Shown here: in pieces, positions 1 through 8,051 of the stretch
Numbering within the stretch: position 1 is the first letter of the stretch
Layout: every line of letters begins with the position of its first letter
From: Robiginitomaculum sp.
GTDB lineage: Bacteria > Pseudomonadota > Alphaproteobacteria > Caulobacterales > Maricaulaceae
Assembly: GCA_021776675.1 (NCBI GenBank)
Contig: JAJFFM010000214.1
Coordinates: forward strand, 1-34,000
DNA: 34,000 nucleotides
Reading direction: 5' to 3'
Translations under genes and position numbers: made by a program
The notes under the pieces: model-generated
What the model saw: the letters and a program-made list of their open reading frames with translations, nothing else
Database searches by the model: none
What the model was told of the DNA's origin: nothing

Positions 1-225
1 AATCCCGACGACTTGGATGCACGCTTAGAGCTTGCCAAAGCGTTGGCGGGCAGCGGGGATAACGCAGGCGCGGTTGAACACTTGCTGGTCTCTATCGCCA
101 GCAACCGTGCCTTTGATGAAGAAGCGGCGCGTAAATTTCTGCTGACTATATTCGAAGCCGAAGGTGTCGAGTCTGAAATATCCATCGAAGGCCGCAAACG
201 GCTTGCAACCATTTTGTTTGCGTGA
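1..225 (+). CDS. CnoX/YbbN-type thioredoxin co-chaperone, C-terminal fragment
   Basis: The window opens inside this gene. Only about 74 C-terminal residues are present, read in frame from base 1 to TGA at 223-225. The visible part is helical and TPR-like, with a leucine/alanine-rich LELAKALA segment followed by DEEAARKFLLTIFEAEG. This matches the C-terminal tetratricopeptide tail of alphaproteobacterial thioredoxins of the YbbN/CnoX family, which end close to a GRKRLATILF sequence. Known family members are holdase/redox chaperones that protect proteins from oxidation and hand them to GroEL or DnaK. The thioredoxin domain itself lies outside the window, so the assignment rests on the tail and on the neighbouring LON-domain and Trm112 genes, which commonly follow it in alphaproteobacteria. 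Confidence 0.75.
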   Translation, partial: NPDDLDARLELAKALAGSGDNAGAVEHLLVSIASNRAFDEEAARKFLLTIFEAEGVESEISIEGRKRLATILFA

Positions 226-229
226 AATA

Positions 230-937
230 ATGGGCACTCACCTCAAAGCTCTGGCCAGCCGTACCAACCCTAAAACTGTGGCCTTATTTCCATTGTCGGG
301 AACAGTGCTTTTACCGGGCAGTGATTTACCACTCAACATTTTCGAACCGCGTTATCTCAACATGATTGACGATGCCCTTAAGGGCGAGAGGTTAATCGGC
401 ATGGTGCAAGAACTTGAAGGTGAGAACTCAACTAAAACTGATGGGCTTTATAAAATTGGGGGCCTTTCTAAAGTTGGCGGGCTGGGACGCATTATCCAAT
501 TCGCAGAGATGGACGATGGTCGTTATATGGTTGTCTTGCGCGGCTTAAAACGGTTTCATCTCGGCGCAGACATCAATGTCACCACTCCCTATAGACAGGC
601 AAATATAAATTACGAAGGCTTCGAAACCGATATCGATATCCACGAAGACAACACAACCCCCGAAGCCCTCAGCGCCACCAAAGGTGAGCGCGGTGCCCTG
701 ACTATGGCCATGAAATCCTATGCTAAAACTTTGGGGGTGCAGCTCGATTGGGATAACCTCAAACAAATCCCCTTGGATAGGTTGGTCGACCAAGCCGCTA
801 TGATTAGTCCGTTCGGCCCAGCCGATAAACAATCGCTCCTCGAAGCCAAAACCCACGAAGACAGGCGCCGCTTACTAATAGGCTTGATGCATTTATATTC
901 CGACACACCAGACGGCGATAATGAAACGATACAGTAG
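230..937 (+). CDS. LON peptidase substrate-binding domain protein (no protease domain)
   Basis: This protein of 235 residues starts at ATG 230, four bases after the previous stop. An in-frame upstream start at 164 would overlap cnoX and is not preferred. The N-terminal half carries the LON substrate-binding signature: [14 protein letters not shown], then [18 protein letters not shown], then a glycine-rich stretch ending in the GGLGRI motif, as in the N-terminal domain of Lon protease. No AAA+ or Ser-Lys protease domain follows, so it cannot be Lon itself. Stand-alone LON-domain proteins are widespread and their precise role is not established; substrate recognition is assumed. The position between cnoX and a Trm112 gene suggests cotranscription in a small proteostasis/translation cluster. 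Confidence 0.85.
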   Translation: MGTHLKALASRTNPKTVALFPLSGTVLLPGSDLPLNIFEPRYLNMIDDALKGERLIGMVQELEGENSTKTDGLYKIGGLSKVGGLGRIIQFAEMDDGRYMVVLRGLKRFHLGADINVTTPYRQANINYEGFETDIDIHEDNTTPEALSATKGERGALTMAMKSYAKTLGVQLDWDNLKQIPLDRLVDQAAMISPFGPADKQSLLEAKTHEDRRRLLIGLMHLYSDTPDGDNETIQ

Positions 938-945
938 GATTTGAC

Positions 946-1170
946 ATGAGCAAGAAAACCAAAACAGACACTGTAGCCGATACAACTGCTCACGAGACGA
1001 CAACTATAGATCCGCGCCTACTGGAAATCCTAATCTGTCCTGTCACAGGCGGTCCGCTCGATTATGACAAAAAAGCGGGTGAACTTATTTCCAAAAAAGC
1101 AGGGCTTGCCTACCAAATACGCGAAGGCGTCCCGATTATGTTGGCGGACGAAGCGCGAGAGTTGGGTTAG
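946..1170 (+). CDS. Trm112-like (YcaR/UPF0434) small protein
   Basis: The product has 74 residues. After a polar, threonine-rich N-terminus of about 25 residues comes the core [20 protein letters not shown], then [19 protein letters not shown], which is the Trm112/UPF0434 fold signature. Family members act as small partner subunits of methyltransferases. Only one cysteine is visible in the CPVTGG motif, so the zinc-binding pairs of some homologues are missing, a common state in alphaproteobacteria. The gene begins eight bases after the LON-domain gene and probably shares its transcript. The N-terminal extension is longer than usual and may be disordered. Confidence 0.88.
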   Translation: MSKKTKTDTVADTTAHETTTIDPRLLEILICPVTGGPLDYDKKAGELISKKAGLAYQIREGVPIMLADEARELG

Positions 1171-1171
1171 G

Positions 1172-1774
1172 ATGCCTAATCTATTTAGTAATTTATTTGA
1201 TAAAAAAACGGTACCGACAAATCCTGAAACCTTTAATATTCCTCACATAGGGATTGTTCAGCTTCATCCTGAGTATTCTTGGTATGAAAGTAAAGAATTT
1301 AATATTGCCGTACTAGGTGGCAAAGCTTGTCGATTTATTATTTCTGGTTACGCAGATGATCAGAATAAAGAAAATTTTCACGATGCAATCGCTAATTTCT
1401 TATCCATTGACCAAAATGTCCTAAAAGCTTCAGGACAGTATGTATTAGCCTATTATCAGGATATTTGCGAGTGGACAGATGCGGTTGAGCCACCCTTTAT
1501 TACAGATGAAAAAGACATTTGGGACGAAGTAACCTTTCCAACTGATATACATATTGGCAGACGGCATTACGGTGATAAGAAAATCTACCTTTCTTTAGAA
1601 TGTGAATGCAGTTGGGAAATTGAACATGGTATGAGTATTGTGTTTAAGGAAGGAAAACACGTAAATATGATTGGATCAAATTGCGGACATTACACGCATT
1701 CGGATGGTTATGCTAAGCCTGAATATGAAAATAGAGTATATATTGAAACAGCGGAATTATTTAAAACGAGTTAA
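1172..1774 (+). CDS. DUF6985-like protein, possibly acquired
   Basis: The ATG at 1172 lies one base after the Trm112 stop, giving 200 residues. A longer in-frame start at 1064 would run through the Trm112 gene and is rejected. The protein is soluble, with no signal peptide or membrane segment, and is rich in aromatic and acidic residues. The C-terminal part has LSLECECSWEIEHGMSIVF followed by a GHYTHSDG motif, which resembles DUF6985-type proteins seen next to polymorphic-toxin or other accessory loci. That resemblance is from memory and is tentative. Base and codon use are clearly more AT-rich than in the genes on both sides, and a palindromic repeat follows directly. Both suggest insertion between conserved genes. 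No partner gene of a toxin-immunity pair is visible. Confidence 0.6.
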   Translation: MPNLFSNLFDKKTVPTNPETFNIPHIGIVQLHPEYSWYESKEFNIAVLGGKACRFIISGYADDQNKENFHDAIANFLSIDQNVLKASGQYVLAYYQDICEWTDAVEPPFITDEKDIWDEVTFPTDIHIGRRHYGDKKIYLSLECECSWEIEHGMSIVFKEGKHVNMIGSNCGHYTHSDGYAKPEYENRVYIETAELFKTS

Positions 1775-1834
1775 GCAGTAAGTTCAAGGGATACAAATGT
1801 TTTGAATAGGGCTGAATCCATACAAACATCCCAT

Positions 1835-1968
1835 CCCCTCACCACGCTGTCGCGCGCCTCTCCCCTAAGGAGAGGCTAAGTATAGCGAATGTTCACAATA
1901 TTATCGGTATATCACAGACAGTCGAGCCAACGTCTCCTCTCCCATGGGGAGAGGAACAAGGTGAGGGG
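1835..1968. repeat. Nested palindromic repeat element, about 134 bp
   Basis: The outer arms CCCCTCACC (1835-1843) and GGTGAGGGG (1960-1968) are perfect reverse complements. Inside are two further hairpins: GCCTCTCC/GGAGAGGC at 1856-1876 around CCTAA, and CTCTCCC/GGGAGAG near 1937-1953 around AT. It lies between the end of the DUF6985-like gene and the end of the convergent ArsC-like gene, ending nine bases from that stop. It could fold in RNA and act as a bidirectional terminator. The nested layout is that of REP/MITE-like intergenic palindromes. No transposase or target duplication is seen. Confidence 0.75.
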
Positions 1969-1976
1969 CTGTGATA

Positions 1977-2318
1977 CTAAAATAACAACCTATCTTTAGT
2001 TTCTGCCGTCCACGCGACCAAAACCTCACTGCCTACTTCAATAACCGGACGTTTAATCAGGGTTGGGTTTGCGGCCATTAGGGTGATTGCTTTGGCCGCG
2101 TCTATGCCGTCCTTATCGCTTGCGTCTAAATTTCGCCATGTGGTGGAACGAGTATTCAGCAGTTTTTTCCAGTCTACCTTGCCCGTCCATTCACCGAGTT
2201 TATCTGCACTAACACCATCTGCACGCACGTCTACGGTTTCAAACTCCACGCCCGCAGCACGAAGTTCTTTTTGCGCCTTGCGGCAGGTATCACAGGTTTT
2301 CAGACCATAAAACTTCAT
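1977..2318 (-). CDS. Spx/ArsC-family reductase (YffB-like)
   Basis: The product has 113 residues with a thioredoxin-like ArsC fold. The redox motif CDTC is at residues 9-12 (KFYGLKTCDTCRKAQKEL), followed by NTRSTTWRNL and the RPVIEV motif that contains the cis-proline expected in ArsC/Spx proteins. This pattern fits the YffB branch, whose members are usually annotated as arsenate reductase-like but probably act on glutathione or other thiols rather than arsenate. There is no ars operon context. The gene overlaps the upstream ubiquinone hydroxylase gene by four bases (ATGA), so translation is probably coupled. Confidence 0.85.
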   Translation of the reverse strand: MKFYGLKTCDTCRKAQKELRAAGVEFETVDVRADGVSADKLGEWTGKVDWKKLLNTRSTTWRNLDASDKDGIDAAKAITLMAANPTLIKRPVIEVGSEVLVAWTAETKDRLLF

Positions 2319-3589
2319 GAGTATTTCTCTCCGCGTAGCAGGGGCGGCAGGTCACCAACCTGCCCGGACGCTTCTTTCATAAAGAACTGACGCACGGGCG
2401 GAAGTTTATCGACCACAGTTAACCCAATACGCCGCGCGTGTTTTAGCGGGCCAAAATTATTAGAGAATAATTTATTGAACACATCACACGCGTGGGTCAG
2501 CACGGTGTTGTCAAATTTACGCCAGCTTTCAAACTGCGCCAATGTAAAGCCATCGCCGAGGTCTCGGCCTTCCGCGCGGGCTTGTACCAAAATTTCGGCC
2601 AAAGCCGCCGCGTCGCGTAGGCCCATATTAAATCCTTGCCCCGCAATGGGGTGGATTGCATGGGCGGCGTCCCCGACCAAAACCAGTCTATCACCTATAT
2701 AGGTTTTGGCATGTTGGAAGCTTAGCGGATAGCACCAACGCTGTGCCACAGGTTTGACCCAGCCCAGAAAATCGCCAAACCGTCTGGCCAATTCCGCCGC
2801 AAATTGGTCGTCGTCCAGTGCCATAGCCGCATCGGCGGCGCGAGGGGTCTCCGTCCAGACAATACTGGCACGGTTTCCGGTAAGCGGTAGGATAGCGAAC
2901 GGCCCGGCGGGTAAGAACAATTCATGAGCTATACCGCCGTGGGGCAATTCGTGTTCGACCGTCGTTACAATAGCTTTTTGGTTACACGGCCATCCGGTCA
3001 CACCAATTCCGGTCATCTTGCGGACAAATGAATTACGGCCATCTGCGGCGACCAAAAGAGATGCGCTAAGCGTCTTACTCTCACCATCAGAGGCATCAAA
3101 TGTAATCGTGGTTTTATCCGCACTCGCCGCAATGTCGCTGACCCGCGCGGGGGCTATCCATGTAATATTGTCTTGCTTCTTGGTTTGCTGATGCAGCGCA
3201 TGGCGCATGCGGCGGTTCTCTACCATATAACCAAGAGGCTCGCCTGCGTTGGTCTCGGCTATCCCAGCCGCATCGAAAAATAAATTAAGCGGCGAAGGTG
3301 CTTGCCCCGCCTGCCCGTCGCTGACCAAAATCTGATTAATCGGCCCTGCGTGGGTGTCTTGATCTTCTATTAGCGCATCGGCAACACCAAGCGCCCGCAT
3401 CATACGAAAACTTGCCGTAGCAATGGCAGAAGCACGCCCATCGTGGCTATCTGCTAATTGATCGGACGGTTTAGCAATGTCTATAACACCAACGCTGAAC
3501 CCCGCCTGCCCGCAGGCCAAGGCAACGGTTAAACCTACCAGGCCGCCGCCGACAACTAAAATATCAAAATCGGTTTGTTTCGTTTTCAT
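2315..3589 (-). CDS. UbiH/UbiF/COQ6-family FAD-dependent hydroxylase
   Basis: This 424-residue flavoprotein monooxygenase has an N-terminal Rossmann motif DILVVGGGLVGLTVAL that binds the ADP part of FAD. A mid-protein DGRNSFVRKMTGI follows, and then the second FAD motif GDAAHAIHPIAGQGFNMGLRD, typical of the UbiH/COQ6 family. Members hydroxylate the aromatic ring of ubiquinone precursors at the inner membrane. Alphaproteobacteria use varying sets of these enzymes (UbiL, UbiM, UbiH, UbiF), so the ring position attacked cannot be read from sequence alone. It is the first gene of a two-gene minus-strand unit with the ArsC-like gene and is divergent from the RNA helicase gene. Confidence 0.88.
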   Translation of the reverse strand: MKTKQTDFDILVVGGGLVGLTVALACGQAGFSVGVIDIAKPSDQLADSHDGRASAIATASFRMMRALGVADALIEDQDTHAGPINQILVSDGQAGQAPSPLNLFFDAAGIAETNAGEPLGYMVENRRMRHALHQQTKKQDNITWIAPARVSDIAASADKTTITFDASDGESKTLSASLLVAADGRNSFVRKMTGIGVTGWPCNQKAIVTTVEHELPHGGIAHELFLPAGPFAILPLTGNRASIVWTETPRAADAAMALDDDQFAAELARRFGDFLGWVKPVAQRWCYPLSFQHAKTYIGDRLVLVGDAAHAIHPIAGQGFNMGLRDAAALAEILVQARAEGRDLGDGFTLAQFESWRKFDNTVLTHACDVFNKLFSNNFGPLKHARRIGLTVVDKLPPVRQFFMKEASGQVGDLPPLLRGEKYS

Positions 3590-3610
3590 TACGGCAAGTT
3601 ACCACATATT

Positions 3611-3638
3611 TATTGGTGCGCTATAGGTAAAACCAATA
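3611..3638. promoter_or_regulatory. Dyad in the ubiH/rhlE divergent promoter region
   Basis: The 118-base gap between the divergent hydroxylase and helicase genes contains a perfect inverted repeat, TATTGGT (3611-3617) and ACCAATA (3632-3638), separated by 14 bases. Size and placement fit an operator for a dimeric regulator. No specific regulator can be named, and the dyad could be chance in an AT-rich spacer. Confidence 0.3.
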
Positions 3639-3707
3639 TGGACTATAAACTTGCCCCTTAGTCCAAACCCCTATAGAGCGGCATCAAATTAGCCAAATAG
3701 AATTATT

Positions 3708-5372
3708 ATGCCAGATACGACCAAAACAACATTTGCCGATACAGGCCTTTGCTCACCGATTTTAAAAAAACTGGAACGACAAGGTTACATTCATCCAACC
3801 CCTATTCAAGCAGGCGCAATCCCGCCTATTCTGGCAGGCAAAGATGTTGTTGGTCTGGCGCAGACAGGTACGGGTAAAACCGCCGCTTTCACACTACCGC
3901 TTTTACAGCGTGTTGACGCGGCGCTCGCACGCGACAGCGGCCACGAAAATATCAAACGCGTTATCCGCGTGCTTGTCCTATCCCCGACCCGCGAGCTCGC
4001 CGTACAAATCGATAAGGCCGTACGAAATTACGGCGAGAACCTAACCACGCGTTCGACCTGTGTGGTCGGTGGGGTCAATTTAAAGCGCCAAATTAAACCG
4101 CTTAAGCAGGGCGTTGATTTTTTGGTGGCGACACCGGGACGGCTTGAGGATTTACTGGGTCAGAAAATCATCACACTTGATTGGATCGAAACCGTCGTCC
4201 TCGATGAAGCCGACCAAATGCTTGATATAGGCTTCATGCCTGCCATCAAACGGATTTTGGCCTTAACGCCCAAGGATCGCCAAACACTATTATTTTCGGC
4301 GACCATGCCGAAGCAAATCCGCGAATTGGCCAGCCGCTATATGAATAAACCAGTGGAAATTTCCGTTTCCCCCCAATCTAAAACCGCCGAAAATGTTTCC
4401 CAAAGCGTGATGTTCATCGCCCAACCTGATAAAACCAAAGCGGCGATTGCCTTATTGAAAGCCTATAAGGGTAAACGGGTGATTTTGTTTTCAAGAACAA
4501 AACGCGGATGTGACCGGATTGCAAAACGACTCAACGGTCATGGTCTCAGCGCCCAAGCCATTCATGGCAACCGCTCGCAAAACCAACGCACCCGCACACT
4601 CGAAGCCTTTCGCGGCGGCGATGTTGATATTTTGGTGGCCACAGATGTGGCAGCGCGGGGGATTGATATTCCGGGCGTAGAATTGGTTTTAAATTTTGAT
4701 TTACCGCAAGTGGCCGAGGCCTATGTTCACCGCATTGGCCGCACGGGTCGGGCAGGTAAATCCGGCACAGCCATTGCGTTTTGTAATCCGGATGAGAACT
4801 CACTTCTACGCGATATTGAACGCATCATCAAAATACGCATTCCCCTACGCACAGACGACGGCAAAGTTGAAGCCGAACCGGAATGGGACCCCACTAAAAA
4901 CCCCAATGCAGAACGCACATACAATCATGTAAACCAGCGCGAAACCGAAGACTATGTACCGGACAGACATCAAGGGGCGCCTGTACAAAGTTCAAACAAG
5001 CGTAGCAAGAGAAAACGGGGAAAAGGCCAAAGTCAGAATCAAAATCAAAGCCAGAATCAGGGACATGGTCAGAATCAAGGACATGGTGAAAAACGTCCCG
5101 CCCAAAACACGGACGACAATTTCCAGAAACGAAAACAGAAAAAACGCCAACAAAAACAGCCATCAGCCAATGCGGATAACACTCAAGATAACAAAGCTAT
5201 AGGCGGCGCTCAAAGCGCGGCTAAAGGCTCAGCAGCAAAACAAGGCGGCGGCAAACGCACAGCATCTAGGCCGTCCGAAAGCAATCCTAACGCAAACAAA
5301 TCCAAAAGATCACGCCGCAATCGCCCCGGCTCCCGTGCGAGAAAACGTCACAGAGCAGACCGCGAAAACTAG
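3708..5372 (+). CDS. rhlE: DEAD-box ATP-dependent RNA helicase, RhlE type
   Basis: The product has 554 residues. The helicase core shows every expected motif in order: HPTPIQAG Q motif near residue 30, AQTGTGKT Walker A near 51-58, PTRELA near 93, GG and TPGR, DEAD near 166, SAT near 197, then VATDVAARGID and HRIGRTGRAG in the second RecA domain. Such enzymes unwind RNA duplexes in ribosome assembly or mRNA decay. From about residue 400 the chain becomes a long, highly basic, low-complexity tail rich in Q, N, K and R, typical of RhlE-like proteins that use disordered tails to grip RNA. The tail contains a duplicated QNQGHG hexapeptide. The gene is monocistronic and convergent with the amidohydrolase gene. 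Confidence 0.92.
   Translation: MPDTTKTTFADTGLCSPILKKLERQGYIHPTPIQAGAIPPILAGKDVVGLAQTGTGKTAAFTLPLLQRVDAALARDSGHENIKRVIRVLVLSPTRELAVQIDKAVRNYGENLTTRSTCVVGGVNLKRQIKPLKQGVDFLVATPGRLEDLLGQKIITLDWIETVVLDEADQMLDIGFMPAIKRILALTPKDRQTLLFSATMPKQIRELASRYMNKPVEISVSPQSKTAENVSQSVMFIAQPDKTKAAIALLKAYKGKRVILFSRTKRGCDRIAKRLNGHGLSAQAIHGNRSQNQRTRTLEAFRGGDVDILVATDVAARGIDIPGVELVLNFDLPQVAEAYVHRIGRTGRAGKSGTAIAFCNPDENSLLRDIERIIKIRIPLRTDDGKVEAEPEWDPTKNPNAERTYNHVNQRETEDYVPDRHQGAPVQSSNKRSKRKRGKGQSQNQNQSQNQGHGQNQGHGEKRPAQNTDDNFQKRKQKKRQQKQPSANADNTQDNKAIGGAQSAAKGSAAKQGGGKRTASRPSESNPNANKSKRSRRNRPGSRARKRHRADREN
5052..5087 (+). repeat. 18-bp in-frame tandem repeat in the rhlE tail
   Basis: CAGAATCAGGGACATGGT (5052-5069) is followed directly by a copy with one change (5070-5087), giving QNQGHG twice. 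The flanking sequence contains further degenerate CAGAATCAA-type units. It lies in the disordered tail and probably arose by replication slippage. Confidence 0.85.
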
Positions 5373-5388
5373 AGTGTCTTTATAAACT

Positions 5389-6693
5389 CTATTCTCCGCC
5401 CTTATAAACCACCCCGTTTTTCATGACGAAATCTACATCATAAAGCTGTTCGATATGGGTGAGAGGGTTGCCGTCTACGGCTATGATGTCGGCAAATTTT
5501 CCAGGCTCTAGCGAACCGATAACTTCGCCCATTTCTATATGTTTAGCCGCAGTAACAGTGGCCGCTTTAATAGCGTCCATTTCGCTCATACCTGCCTCGA
5601 CCATATAGCCAAATTCACGCGCATTTTCACCGTGCTTCGAGACGCCTGTGTCCGTACCAAATGCGATAGTGACACCATTTGCATAAGCTATGCGGAGCAT
5701 TTCTTGCATTTGTGGTCCCACTTCTAGGGCTTTGGCTTTGGATGCGGGCGGTAACCAGTTTTTATTTTCCGCCCAATCTACTACGGTCATGCCCGCAAGC
5801 ACAGTCGGCACCAAAACTGCATCATGTTTCTTGAATAACTCCGCAGTTTCTACATCCAAATATGTGCCGTGCTCGATGGATTTCACACCAGCATTAAGCG
5901 CGCTATCAATCCCGGTTTTACCGTGGGCATGGGCCGTAACTTTGCGGCCCATTTTCTTGGCCGTCTCGACAATGGCTTCTAATTCGTCGTTGAAAAATTG
6001 CTGTTCTGTCCCCGCCGCAGTATTGGAAAGCACCCCGCCCGTCGCCGTAATCTTGACTATATCCGCACCCTTCTTGATGGCGGCACGGGTGGCACGGCGA
6101 CAATCAGCTACGCCGTCGCATATGGTTGGGCTGTGGAACAAATCCAAAACTTCCTGCCGGTAGCCATGCGTATCCCCGTGACCACCCGTGGGGGATACGG
6201 GGCGCCCGGCCGCCCGAATGCGCGGACCTGCAACTTTACCTGCATTAATAGCATCGCGCAGAGCAAAAATTTCTTCGGGACCACCAACATCCTGCACAGA
6301 GGTAAAGCCAGCCATCAAAGTTTTACGGCCATTGACCAAAGCATCATAGGCCGTATCGCCGGAACGTTTAGTCACCGCTTCAAGGCGGATATTGGGATTA
6401 AATTCAGAGCGTAAATGCACATGACTATCGATGAGACCGGGGAGAACAAAACTGTCGGTTAGGTCGATTACTGATGCGCCCTTTTCAAGTTGATAACCGG
6501 CGACGATTTTAACAATTTTATTATCGCTAATATAAATGCTCTGTTCGCTCAGCGGCTTTGCACCCGGCACTGCCAAGACTTGGCCTGCATGAATAATGGT
6601 TGTGGTTTTCATATCACCATATTCATTTGCAAATGCGGAATTTGAAAGCACGAGTGCTACGCTACCCACTAAAATTGATTTTAGATGTTTCAT
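5389..6693 (-). CDS. Exported amidohydrolase (imidazolonepropionase-like)
   Basis: The 434-residue protein begins with a clear signal peptide: MKHLKSILVGS, a hydrophobic core, and a probable cleavage after SAFA. The mature enzyme shows the amidohydrolase metal ligands: HVH at 91-93, lysine 214 in DIVKITATGG, histidines near 255-257 (TAHAHG) and 275 (SIEHGTY), and aspartate 348 in FGTDTG. This pattern is that of the binuclear-zinc branch that includes imidazolonepropionase-like and Xaa-Pro/Xaa-Arg dipeptidases, so a peptide or N-acyl amino acid is a likely substrate; it is not a dedicated HutI. An AGGGG ribosome-binding site precedes the ATG. It starts 16 bases after purD and probably shares that transcript. 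Confidence 0.87.
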   Translation of the reverse strand: MKHLKSILVGSVALVLSNSAFANEYGDMKTTTIIHAGQVLAVPGAKPLSEQSIYISDNKIVKIVAGYQLEKGASVIDLTDSFVLPGLIDSHVHLRSEFNPNIRLEAVTKRSGDTAYDALVNGRKTLMAGFTSVQDVGGPEEIFALRDAINAGKVAGPRIRAAGRPVSPTGGHGDTHGYRQEVLDLFHSPTICDGVADCRRATRAAIKKGADIVKITATGGVLSNTAAGTEQQFFNDELEAIVETAKKMGRKVTAHAHGKTGIDSALNAGVKSIEHGTYLDVETAELFKKHDAVLVPTVLAGMTVVDWAENKNWLPPASKAKALEVGPQMQEMLRIAYANGVTIAFGTDTGVSKHGENAREFGYMVEAGMSEMDAIKAATVTAAKHIEMGEVIGSLEPGKFADIIAVDGNPLTHIEQLYDVDFVMKNGVVYKGGE

Positions 6694-6709
6694 ATTATTC
6701 CCCTAATGT

Positions 6710-7993
6710 TTATTTAAGCGCTTGCTTGGCGATGTCCCGCCGCACAAATCCGCCCGGCCAATCTATGGCTTCGTCTATGGCAGCATAGGCACGCTTTACC
6801 GCTTGCGCAACTGTCTTGCCCTCGGCCGTGATATTGAGCACACGACCACCTGCGGACAATAAAGCACCGTCTTCAGCCCTTTTGGTGCCTGCATGAAAGA
6901 CCTGCACCCCGTCCATGAGATTAGCCGCCTCAACACCTTTTATGGTTTCGCCTTTAGCATAGGAACCGGGATAGCCTTTCGCGGCGACAACAACATTAAC
7001 CACAGCATTTGGCGACCATTCGACCTTACCAACATCTGCGAGTTTACCTTTGGCAGCAAATATCATCATTTCTAGTAAGTCCGAGTTTAGCCTACGCATT
7101 AATACCTGACATTCAGGGTCGCCAAAGCGCACATTATACTCAATCAGCTTTGGCCCCTCCTTCGTCATCATCAAGCCAGCAAATAACACACCTGTAAATG
7201 GATAGCCTTCGCTAGCCATTCCAATTACTGTCGGGATCAAAATTTCGTCCAGTATGCGCCGCTCATCGTCAAAACCCGGCACCGGAGAATAAGCCCCCAT
7301 ACCGCCCGTATTGGGGCCTTTGTCGCCGTCATATGCGCGCTTATGATCTTGGGCGGCAATCAGAGGCAAAACCGTTTTCCCATCGGCCAGCGCAAAGAAA
7401 GAAATTTCGTGGCCGGTCATAAATTCTTCGATTAAAACGCAATCACCCGCGTCCCCGAATTTGCCCCCCCCTGGCTCATCTGAAAAGAATTCGTCCAGTT
7501 CGGTTTCGGCTTCGGCTTTTGTCTCCGCGATGACCACGCCTTTGCCCGCCGCAAGACCGTCAGCCTTAATTACAAAAGGCGCAGTCATGTCGCCCAAATA
7601 AGCTTTGGCCTCTAGGGCATTGGTGAACACATCATATTTCGCCGTCGGGATATCGTGGCGGGTACAGAAATCTTTGGTGAAAGCCTTGGAGCTTTCCAAC
7701 ATTGCGGCGGCCTCGGTCGGGCCAAATACGGCTATGCCTTGCTGCGTAAGCTCGTCAACCAAGCCTAGCGCCAAAGGCACTTCGGGGCCGACAACCACAA
7801 AATTAACGGCTTCGCGTAATGCAAACTTCACCAGCGCGCCCACATCATCAGCTTTGATATTTACACAGTCAGTGATTTCGCAAATGCCGGCATTACCCGG
7901 CGCACATATGAGCTGATCGCATAATGGGCTTTGGTTTATTTTCCAAGCCAGCGCATGTTCACGCCCGCCGCTACCGATAAGAAGAATTTTCAT
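6710..7993 (-). CDS. purD: Phosphoribosylamine-glycine ligase (GARS)
   Basis: The product has 427 residues, the normal length for monofunctional bacterial PurD. The N-terminus MKILLIGSGGREHALAWK is the family signature. The ATP-grasp core follows, with KADGLAAGKGV, EEFMTGHEISFFAL, the PurD hallmark KRAYDGDKGPNTGGMGAY, and the metal-binding EYNVRFGDPE. It makes glycinamide ribonucleotide from phosphoribosylamine, glycine and ATP in the second step of purine synthesis. It is divergent from xseA, a pairing common in alphaproteobacteria, and is followed by the amidohydrolase gene, whose function is not obviously purine-related. Confidence 0.97.
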   Translation of the reverse strand: MKILLIGSGGREHALAWKINQSPLCDQLICAPGNAGICEITDCVNIKADDVGALVKFALREAVNFVVVGPEVPLALGLVDELTQQGIAVFGPTEAAAMLESSKAFTKDFCTRHDIPTAKYDVFTNALEAKAYLGDMTAPFVIKADGLAAGKGVVIAETKAEAETELDEFFSDEPGGGKFGDAGDCVLIEEFMTGHEISFFALADGKTVLPLIAAQDHKRAYDGDKGPNTGGMGAYSPVPGFDDERRILDEILIPTVIGMASEGYPFTGVLFAGLMMTKEGPKLIEYNVRFGDPECQVLMRRLNSDLLEMMIFAAKGKLADVGKVEWSPNAVVNVVVAAKGYPGSYAKGETIKGVEAANLMDGVQVFHAGTKRAEDGALLSAGGRVLNITAEGKTVAQAVKRAYAAIDEAIDWPGGFVRRDIAKQALK

Positions 7994-8008
7994 ACTTCAA
8001 CTTTCATT

Positions 8009-8038
8009 TTGGACTTTCTTAAAGTGATTCCGTCTAAT
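8009..8038 (+). promoter_or_regulatory. Possible sigma-70-type promoter for xseA
   Basis: TTGGAC (8009-8014) and TCTAAT (8033-8038) are separated by 18 bases in the short gap between divergent purD and xseA. Spacing and similarity to the consensus fit a housekeeping promoter. Transcription would begin close to the ATG at 8052, which would favour the alternative ATG at 8079. This is by eye only. Confidence 0.3.
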
Positions 8039-8051
8039 AATTTTGACACTT

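Noticed and set aside
1064-1171. Extended N-terminus of the DUF6985-like protein
   Set aside because: It lies inside the Trm112 gene in another frame; ATG 1172 directly follows that stop.
5370-5391. Terminator between the convergent rhlE and amidohydrolase genes
   Set aside because: TAGAGT/ACTCTA gives only a 6-bp weak stem without a T run.
5690-6163. 157-codon antisense ORF in the amidohydrolase gene
   Set aside because: It overlaps catalytic motifs of the real gene and has no motif of its own.
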